From contig JAAWOU010000012.1 of assembly GCA_022799755.1 (NCBI GenBank), forward strand, positions 1 through 54,329: 54,329 bases of DNA. The letters are read 5' to 3'. The stretch is from Lachnospiraceae bacterium. GTDB taxonomy: Bacteria; Bacillota; Clostridia; Lachnospirales; Lachnospiraceae. A program made the position numbers and the translations under genes. The notes below the pieces were generated by a model that saw only the letters and a list, made by a program, of their open reading frames with translations, made no database searches and had not been told where the DNA came from. Shown one piece after another: positions 1-8,400 of the stretch (position 1 is the first letter of the stretch; every line of letters starts with the position of its first letter).

Positions 1-142
1 TTTAATACAGTTTATATAAAAAATCAAGCCCATAAATACAATTTTCTTGGTAATTCTATCCTGTTATTTCGTACATATTTAAATTCTCAAAAAGTATACA
101 TTTGGGGAATCAGCCTTTTAAGTAACCAAATATAGCAGGATT

Positions 143-183
143 AAAAAAAGCATTACCCATTTTATTGGAATAATGCTTTTTAT
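143..183. terminator. Bidirectional terminator after enolase
   Basis: The arms AAAGCATTA and TAATGCTTT pair around a loop of about 15 bases, with an A-run on the left and a T-run on the right, so the hairpin can stop transcription in either direction. It lies about 50 bases beyond the enolase stop codon. Positions 1-142 are AT-rich and I see no gene in them. Confidence 0.75.
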
Positions 184-230
184 CTTTTAGGCTTCCCTTA
201 TCTTTTCAAGATCCCATGAAATCATCTGCC

Positions 231-1589
<1,359 letters not shown>

Positions 1590-1758
1590 TCATACTGTCT
1601 CCCCTTATCGTTCGAAGTGAGTCATGCATTTCTGAAAAACAGTCAAAAAAGGCTCTCCGGCAAGCAAAAATGTTTTATGCATTCGCTGCCGTTAGGATAT
1701 CCCAAATACCAGAAAGATATGCACTAATCCGTAAACCCCAAAAGCCAGTCCATGGCAT

Positions 1759-3072
1759 TCACCCGGCGGATGCCGTCGTACCGGACTTCCGGATCATCGT
1801 TAAAATATGTTTTTCCGCCTCATCTGCCTCCACCCAGGCGCTGTCCGGATCCCAGAACGCAAATTCCTCATAGCTGCGGTAATCCACGGCATGCCACCTG
1901 CAAATCAGATCGCTGTTCTGGGTATGGTACACATTCCCCTCCAGCTCCACACGCTCCTCCGCTTCCTGCCCCATAAGGGAATAGACTGCGGCCCCGTAAG
2001 GTGCGTTACAGAAGAGATTGTTCCTGACGCTGACCGTCTCATCTCCCTTGGCCCGGGGAATTCTCCAAAAGAAAATATGATGTCCCATAGGCTTTGGCCA
2101 GATTTCGGAGGCCCTGGGCATGGTCACGCCGTTTCCGGAGAAGCCCTCTCCCGCATCGATGCAAACATTGCCGCAAAACTGTGCCGACTTGGGAATCATA
2201 TCCCGCTGCTCATAGGCCGCCATCCCGCACCGAAAGAATACATTGTCCTGTATTACCAGCCGCTCAGCCGGGCGGCACCGTCCGTCCCCCTGATGGGTCA
2301 CCGCGGAGTCGTAGATATTATCAAAAAGGCAGCCTCTTACTTCCACATTCTCCGCAAAGTTCCAGCACTCAATGGCATTGCCGAAGCGAATCCTCCTCTC
2401 CTCTCTCCAGACAGCGCCGCCAATATACGCAAAGTCGCAGTTTTGGATCTTCAGGTTCCTGCACCGCCTGGTACCCGCAATTCCGTGCTGACCGCCGTTT
2501 ATAAAACGCAGATTTTCAAACACGATGTCATGGCCGTTGTCGGCCAGCCTGGGGATACTGCGCATGGCGCATTCGATATCCGTGTAAAACAGGGCCGGGT
2601 TCTCTGCAGAATACAGATAGATCCTGTGTTCCTTTGGCGCCTCCCCGGGACGGTTCGCAAGATCAAAGCAATTGTCCCAGAAATCCCCCTGACTGCGCAG
2701 CTCCTCTTTGCTCCATCTCAGTACGCCGCAGAGGTCGGATTTGTTAAAGATCAGATTGGCCGCTTCGTCGATCTCCGGCGCGGCGTACACCCAGATATTT
2801 TCCGACTCCCGGGTCCAGAGGGATTCCCGGCTTAAGCTGACGGAGCCGCAGAACGTGGGTTTCTCTCCGCTGCCGTAGGCCCCGTAGGTCACGGGCATCC
2901 CCTCCTCACCCTCCACGCTGCAAAGTTTTCCCCGTATAAAGCTTCCCCGCCTGAAGAGAACCTTATCCCCGGGCTTTACGTTCAGGGTTTTGTAATCGGC
3001 TGCGGGCGCCTCTCTGTCCAGTCCGCTGTTCCCAGCCTTTCCATCCGTAGAATCCACATAATATGTCGCCAT
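1759..3072 (-). CDS. Right-handed parallel beta-helix protein, possible polysaccharide-active
   Basis: The protein has 437 residues and no signal peptide. It opens with MATYYVDSTDG and then shows short repeating hydrophobic/Asn/Gly turns typical of a pectate-lyase-like beta-helix (for example NLKIQNCDFAYIGG, NVEVRGCLFDNIYDSAV and VSVRNNLFCNAPYGAAV). Such folds occur in polysaccharide lyases, glycosidases and epimerases, and the catalytic type cannot be read from the sequence. The missing signal peptide suggests a cytoplasmic location. The ATG is preceded by AGGGAGAAGATT. Upstream on the same strand is a decayed frame (3098-3341). Confidence is good for the fold and low for the activity. Confidence 0.7.
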   Translation of the reverse strand: MATYYVDSTDGKAGNSGLDREAPAADYKTLNVKPGDKVLFRRGSFIRGKLCSVEGEEGMPVTYGAYGSGEKPTFCGSVSLSRESLWTRESENIWVYAAPEIDEAANLIFNKSDLCGVLRWSKEELRSQGDFWDNCFDLANRPGEAPKEHRIYLYSAENPALFYTDIECAMRSIPRLADNGHDIVFENLRFINGGQHGIAGTRRCRNLKIQNCDFAYIGGAVWREERRIRFGNAIECWNFAENVEVRGCLFDNIYDSAVTHQGDGRCRPAERLVIQDNVFFRCGMAAYEQRDMIPKSAQFCGNVCIDAGEGFSGNGVTMPRASEIWPKPMGHHIFFWRIPRAKGDETVSVRNNLFCNAPYGAAVYSLMGQEAEERVELEGNVYHTQNSDLICRWHAVDYRSYEEFAFWDPDSAWVEADEAEKHILTMIRKSGTTASAG

Positions 3073-3097
3073 AATCTTCTCCCTAATTTCCCGTTTT

Positions 3098-3341
3098 CTA
3101 CTCTTCTGCTCTCATCAGCTCTGCCAGGAACAGTTTTGCTATGGGCTCCTCTAAGCGAAGCTCCGCAGTACGGACAATATAGCGTTTGTCTTGATACCGT
3201 TTTTCGGCACACACCCAGGCGCTCTCCCACTGTCCCTGCGGCACTGTTCTCCGGATCTCCGTTCTCAGCTCCAGAAATTCTTCAGCTTCAGTCCCACATA
3301 CTTTCTGTAGTTGTTCTTGTATTCCCGCAGATTGATACTTA
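3098..3341 (-). pseudogene. Start-less coding remnant upstream of the beta-helix gene
   Basis: The minus strand is open for about 81 codons and ends in TAG at 3098-3100. The tail reads convincingly as protein (ESAWVCAEKRYQDKRYIVRT, then LRLEEPIAKLFLAELMRAEE). There is no ATG and no ribosome site; the first possible start is an internal GTG. A second frame overlaps its upstream half and reads INLREYKNNYRKYVGLKLKN before a stop, as expected after a frameshift. I read it as the 3' end of a lost or frameshifted gene. The product is not recognised. This accounts for most of the 306-base gap between 3072 and 3378. Confidence 0.45.
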
Positions 3342-3369
3342 CAGGCCGGCGTCCGAAAACGCCGGCCTG
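3342..3369 (-). terminator. GC-rich hairpin after the aldo/keto reductase
   Basis: The perfect 11-base arms CAGGCCGGCGT and ACGCCGGCCTG enclose a 6-base loop 9 bases beyond the reductase stop codon. There is no T-run on the minus strand, so this is a likely but not classical intrinsic terminator, or an RNA 3'-end stabiliser. Confidence 0.55.
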
Positions 3370-3377
3370 CTTACTAC

Positions 3378-4400
3378 TTAAAATTCTTTCCCATCCAATA
3401 TCTCACAGTAATCCTTATAGTTCTTCTCCAGAAGCGCCGGGGTGTCCAGACCGTAAGGGCATTTGGACTTGCATTTGCCGCAGTGGAGGCAGTTCTCTAT
3501 CTTTTTCATCTTCTCCCGGGCTTCTTTCGTCAGCCACCCTGCCGAGGGCGAGCGCCGGATCATGAGACTCATCCGGGCGCAGTTGTTGATTTCGATGCCT
3601 GCGGGGCAGGGCATGCAGTAGCCGCAGCCTCTGCAGAACTCGCCCAGAAGCTCCTCCCTGTCCTTGGCAATGACAGCCGCCAGCTCCTGGCTCATAGCGG
3701 GCGGGTTGTCAATGTAGGACAGAAATTCGTCCAGTTCGTTCTCCCGCTGTATACCCCAGATGGGAAGCACATGGCTGTACTGGGCAAGGAAAGCATAGGC
3801 CGCCGCGGAGTTGGTGATAAGCCCTCCGGAGAGCGCTTTCATGGCGATAAAACCCATTCCCGCATCCTTACACTTCTCCGCCAGCTCAATGTCTTTCTCC
3901 GTAGCCAGATAGCAGAAAGGAAACTGCAACGTCTCGTAGAGACCGCTCTCCACCGCCTCGTGGGCGATGCGCAGGCGATGGTTCGTTATGCCGATATGGC
4001 GCACCATACCCTTTTCCTTTGCCTCCAGCATGGCCTCGTAGAGACCGCTGCCGTCTCCCGGCTTAGGACAGAAATCCGGATTGTGGAACTGATAGAGATC
4101 CACATAGTCCGTGCGCAGATTTTTCAGGGAGGCGCCCAGGTCTTTCCAAAAGCCCTCTGCAGTGGCGGCTCCGGTCTTGGTGGCGATATAGATCTTGTCC
4201 CGCATGCCCTCAAAGGCCTCGCCCAGCTTCTCCTCGCTGTCCGTATAAGCGCGGGCCGTGTCAAAAAAGTTCACACCGCCCTCATAAGCCCTGCGCAAAA
4301 GCCTCACGGCCTCTTTTGCGGAGACTCGCTGCACCGGCAATGCGCCGAACGCGTTCTTCTCCACCGTGATTCCCGTCATGCCCAATGTTACCTTTGCCAT
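3378..4400 (-). CDS. Aldo/keto reductase with C-terminal 4Fe-4S domain
   Basis: This is a cytoplasmic NAD(P)H-dependent oxidoreductase of the AKR superfamily, 340 residues. The catalytic tetrad is visible: Asp47 and Tyr52 (NFFDTARAYTDSEE), Lys75 (IATKTG) and His106 (LYQFHN). Two ferredoxin-like cysteine clusters follow the barrel, at Cys256/259/262/265 and Cys304/307/310/314 (CLHCGKCKSKCPYG), so the protein probably carries iron-sulfur centres. Such AKR-ferredoxin proteins are common in anaerobic Firmicutes; their substrates are mostly unknown. The ATG follows AAGGAGG. The gene begins 21 bases after the stop of the proline-rich surface protein, so it may be cotranscribed with it. Confidence 0.9.
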   Translation of the reverse strand: MAKVTLGMTGITVEKNAFGALPVQRVSAKEAVRLLRRAYEGGVNFFDTARAYTDSEEKLGEAFEGMRDKIYIATKTGAATAEGFWKDLGASLKNLRTDYVDLYQFHNPDFCPKPGDGSGLYEAMLEAKEKGMVRHIGITNHRLRIAHEAVESGLYETLQFPFCYLATEKDIELAEKCKDAGMGFIAMKALSGGLITNSAAAYAFLAQYSHVLPIWGIQRENELDEFLSYIDNPPAMSQELAAVIAKDREELLGEFCRGCGYCMPCPAGIEINNCARMSLMIRRSPSAGWLTKEAREKMKKIENCLHCGKCKSKCPYGLDTPALLEKNYKDYCEILDGKEF

Positions 4401-4421
4401 AGAGATCTCCTCCTTATTTTC

Positions 4422-5447
4422 CTACCTGTCTTTCGGTTTCCTGATCAAAGCCCCTACGGCCACGGCGCCTGTACCGGCCACCGTCGCAGCGATTGCCAGT
4501 CCCGCCAGGATCAGCCTGATCTCCCCAAAAAAGCCGCCTCCCCCTTCAGACTCGCCTCCCTCTCCGTCCGCACCGGAGGAGGGCAGAACGAAAGGATCCT
4601 CCTCGATGTCGTCCGGCTCAGGGCTGGGACTCTCTGTCTCCAGGGGTATCGGCGTAGGCTCGTACAGCTCGCTCTCGTCGGGATCCTCCTCAGGCTTGGG
4701 CGTTGCCGTGGCGCCTGTCTGATAACCCGCAGGATTCCTGGTGGGCCTTGGCACCACCACCGGCGGTGTGTCAGAGGGCGCAGGTGTCGAGGGTGTGTTG
4801 TTGTTATGCTGCGGCGGAGGCGTAGAAACCGGCGGCGGTGCAGGCGTAGGTGTCGACGGTGCAGGCGGTGCAGGCGTAGGTGTCGACGGTACAGGCGGCG
4901 TCGGCTCCGGCGTGTTCGCAGGCGGCGTCTCCACCGGGGGAGTCTCCGCGGGCGGTTCCTGCGTGGGAGGCGGTGTATCCGCCCCCCCAATCCGCACATT
5001 CTCCGGTATGCCCACACCCTCCATGTCACGCTGGGTGCTGCCATAGACGAATTTCAGCGAGTCAGGAACCACGCCCACTGTGGCCTTTCCGCTTCCGTCC
5101 GAAATCACCACTTTGCCCACTGTCAAAGACTCCGCGCCCTCTGCAAACAGAGGCTTCGTCCCCGCCATATAGATATTCATTTTTTTCTCGTCCGCATGAT
5201 AGCGGTACTCCAGAATCTCCGCGCTCACTCCCTGGAACACGAACTCTACCTTTGCCGCGTCCTCCGGTTCCACTGTCAGCGAAAAGCTGATGGATGAAAT
5301 CCCTTCCTTTGCCGCATGGAACGAGTCCAGGGTAACCTGTCCCGAGGAGTCCAGCTGAAAGCTGTCGCCGCTGTCCGCCCGGACCCGCACAGGGTTCAGT
5401 GCAAGTAAAAGCGCTGTCATGTATATACCAATCCGATTCTTCTTCAC
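4422..5447 (-). CDS. Anchored surface protein with putative cohesin-like domain and Pro/Thr-rich stalk
   Basis: The 341-residue protein starts at GTG behind GAGGGGGA and has a signal peptide ending near VRVRA. Residues about 25-155 look beta-rich (ISSISFSLTV, KVEFVFQGVSAEILEY, MNIYMAGTKPLF, LTVGKVVISDGSGKATVGVV), a pattern like a cohesin domain. This is inferred from pattern and context only. Residues about 160-245 are a Pro/Thr stalk with a 30-bp DNA repeat, then an acidic stretch. Near the C terminus is LPSSG, some 20 residues later a membrane helix, and a final RKPKDR. This resembles a sortase signal, but the spacing is long, so simple membrane anchoring is equally possible. It starts 12 bases after the dockerin-bearing peptidase, which suggests a docking partner. 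Confidence 0.6.
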   Translation of the reverse strand: MKKNRIGIYMTALLLALNPVRVRADSGDSFQLDSSGQVTLDSFHAAKEGISSISFSLTVEPEDAAKVEFVFQGVSAEILEYRYHADEKKMNIYMAGTKPLFAEGAESLTVGKVVISDGSGKATVGVVPDSLKFVYGSTQRDMEGVGIPENVRIGGADTPPPTQEPPAETPPVETPPANTPEPTPPVPSTPTPAPPAPSTPTPAPPPVSTPPPQHNNNTPSTPAPSDTPPVVVPRPTRNPAGYQTGATATPKPEEDPDESELYEPTPIPLETESPSPEPDDIEEDPFVLPSSGADGEGGESEGGGGFFGEIRLILAGLAIAATVAGTGAVAVGALIRKPKDR

Positions 5448-5459
5448 TCTGTCCCCCTC

Positions 5460-8400
5460 TTACTCCTGCACAATACCGCCGCCGCTGAAACGGATCGCCG
5501 GCAGCTCGTCATAGGTGGGCACAGCCTCGAACAGAGAGTCGCTGACAAGCCTCTGACCCTCGTTTGTCAGGGCATTGTTCACGCGGTAGAGCTCCGCCCG
5601 GACCTTTGAAATTCCCAGCAGGGTACTCTCACCGCCGTCTTCCATCCAGTAGATCCATGTGCCGTCGGACACGTTCTGGATATTCCCCTGGGCCGGTACA
5701 TCCGCCAATATGATAAACTGTGCATTCAGGTTCCCGTCTGCGTCCGTTCCGCCTACGATCTCACCCTCCTGGTCAAAGAGCAGCACCGCATTGTACGCAG
5801 GATTTCCCTTATAGCTTCCGGTGAAGACGATAGACCCGGCAGGAATCACATCCTTAGCCTCCGTGCCGTAGCGGTAGTCCTCCGCCAGCTTTCCGATTGC
5901 CGCCGTGCTGTCCTGCGTCCGCCTGAAGTCCACATTGTCGCCTGTGATGCCCAGCACATCCAGCTCCGCTACGGATATACTGCTCTGACCGCTAAAGGTC
6001 AGCTTCACGGCCGCAGCCGCATAGGTGCTGACGTATTTTCCGTCCGGATTGGCAAAGTGAATGGTCTCACCTGTTTTTCCGCCAAAGCTTCCGGAGGCAG
6101 CATCGATCCATACGCCGTCGGAGAGCACCTGCACTTTGTAATTTCCGTCCATCCCGGCGCCTGTCTGGTACTTAAACCCGGCCACCGTCAGAGTCTTGTT
6201 GAATTCCAGTATGATTTCCGCACCGCTGCCTGCCGTAGCCGTGTACACTGTGGATGCATCGCCGTCAATAACCCGCTCTGCCACATTCTCCGGCCCGGGA
6301 GCACAGGGATCGTTGTCATCGCCGCTGCCCACGGGTGCGTCTTTTACCGTCAGCCCGTTTGTGCTCACTGTCCAGAAGCTCTTGTCCAGGCTGCCGTCAT
6401 GCTCTATCTTCACAGGATCCAGCACTTTCACCTTGGAGCGGTTCAGGTACTGATCGATTACCGTGATTTCATACCACACAACACGGTTATTCATGTATAC
6501 TCTGTCACTGAAAGCGGCGGTCTGCCCTGTGGCAAAGCCGGCTGTCTCTCTCTGGACCTTACCGCCCGAGTAGAAGCAGCGAACGATTTCATAGCCCAGT
6601 ACGTCGTCTGCCGGAATTCCCTTTGAGCTGAGCGTAAAGTCCACCCGGTTGGCATCCGCGCTGTTGACCACTGCAGTCACTGCGTCGCCCACGGCATCTA
6701 CGCTGCCGGATGTGTCAAGCTTGCTCTCGCCGCCCTGAAGCGTATAGACCCTGGAGTCGTCGCACACATAGTAGATGGCCCTGGTCTCCTTTGCAAACTG
6801 CGCGGCGTAAGCCCTGGTCTCCTCGTTAGGCGTCATGCCCCAGCGCTCGAAGAATTCCAAAATGTCCTTCTGTGCCGCCGCACAGGACAGGCGCATCAGA
6901 TTCTGGTCTGTATCCCCGGCCAGCTTCAGGGCCACGCCGCCCGGACTGGGCGCTTTGGCCGTATCCCTGGCATAGGTGTCCACTCTGGCAAAGAACAGAT
7001 TCGCCAGCTGCTCTTCATAATTTTCATAGGTCTTATAGTTATATCCTCTGTCGTAGGCAAGGTGAAGCTGCCAGTACATTCCCAGTCTGGTGAACACATT
7101 GGAGGCCGGTCCCTTTGTGCCTGAGGTCACCTTGTCATAGACATTCGCATACTGGAAGCGCACGCTGTCGTTGCTGTCCTTTGCCTGTGCCAGCACCGCG
7201 AAATAGTTATTGGTAACCTCCGCCACCGCATAGGTTCCCTGGTTGATGCAGTGTCCGATCTCATGGGCGATGCCCCATCCGAACAGATATCCGGACACAT
7301 ATCTCCCGTCCTCTCCCGCCACAAGGCCCGGTGAGGATACAAGACCCGTCGCGGAGCCCCACTCAATGCCGATATGGTTGCCAGACGCATACATGAACGC
7401 CCCGGAGAACATCCGCTGGTACCGGATATTCAGATGTCCTTTCGGAATCTTGTTCTTCGCCTCCGGCGCCGTCTCGTTCAGTCCCTTGTGCTGATAGAAC
7501 AGATACATCTCGTCCTCCACGGACTTCATGGATGTCAGCAGTCTGCCGGCCCGCTCTTTCGCCGTTCCGGTTCCCGTGCCGGCCAGCAGCTGCTTGGCCG
7601 GAAGCGAGAGCATCATGGTATCCAAAAGGATATCCGACGCGCCCAGAATACAGTCCGCCTCGGCGTAAGCGTAATTCACATGAGCGTTTCCGCTGTTTTG
7701 ATGCACCTCGGCATGCTTATTCTCCATCTGGCCTACAAACGTATCCAGAGCTTCCACATAGGCCGTCGCACGCCTCAGCCTCTCTGCCTCATCCGTCACC
7801 CGGTACAGATCCAGCCCGGGTACCTGTACGCCGCCGCTGACCCTGACAGCGTATCTGTCATTTGCACCGCCGTCCCCCGTATACTGGACGTACAGCGCGC
7901 CCCCGGCTTCTACGCCTGTGGTACTGGATATTTTCGGCACGGTGATCTTGTTGGGTCCTACTTTCAGCGCCCCCACTACCTGGCTCACCGCTGCCGCCTC
8001 TGAATGGTACTGGGTAGCCACCAGCTGGAGGCCGGCATTCTCTCCGGTCTTTTTGCTGTTATGGCCTACGTAGACTATAATCTCCTCCCCGGCTGCCGCA
8101 GTCACGCCCAAAGGCTGCCAGGCGTTCAGACCGCCAAAGCCCCGGTTCACGTCCTTTGTGGTAATGCCGCCGTGGACCTCCACCGAATCCAGCAGTTTTG
8201 CGTCGTTTAAGATCGCCTCCGCCGTGGAAAGTTCCAGCTCCAGCAGCTCCTGATCCGGATGATACTCGCCGCTCACCGGATCCACCGTGTTGATGCGTGT
8301 CCGCAGATCGTCTATGTCTTTCTGGGTCACCTCGGAGCGCAGCACCGTGTGGAGATCGTCCTCGTACAGCCCCATAATATCCGCCCACAAGGTATCATAC

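Noticed and set aside
4511-5044. An Arg-rich minus-strand frame within the Pro-rich protein gene
   Set aside because: It is the shifted frame of the Pro/Thr stalk and carries no start signals.
3483-5297. A 604-codon open frame on the plus strand
   Set aside because: It lies antisense to the aldo/keto reductase and the Pro-rich protein; its product is Arg/Cys-rich low-complexity sequence without a ribosome site or family motif.
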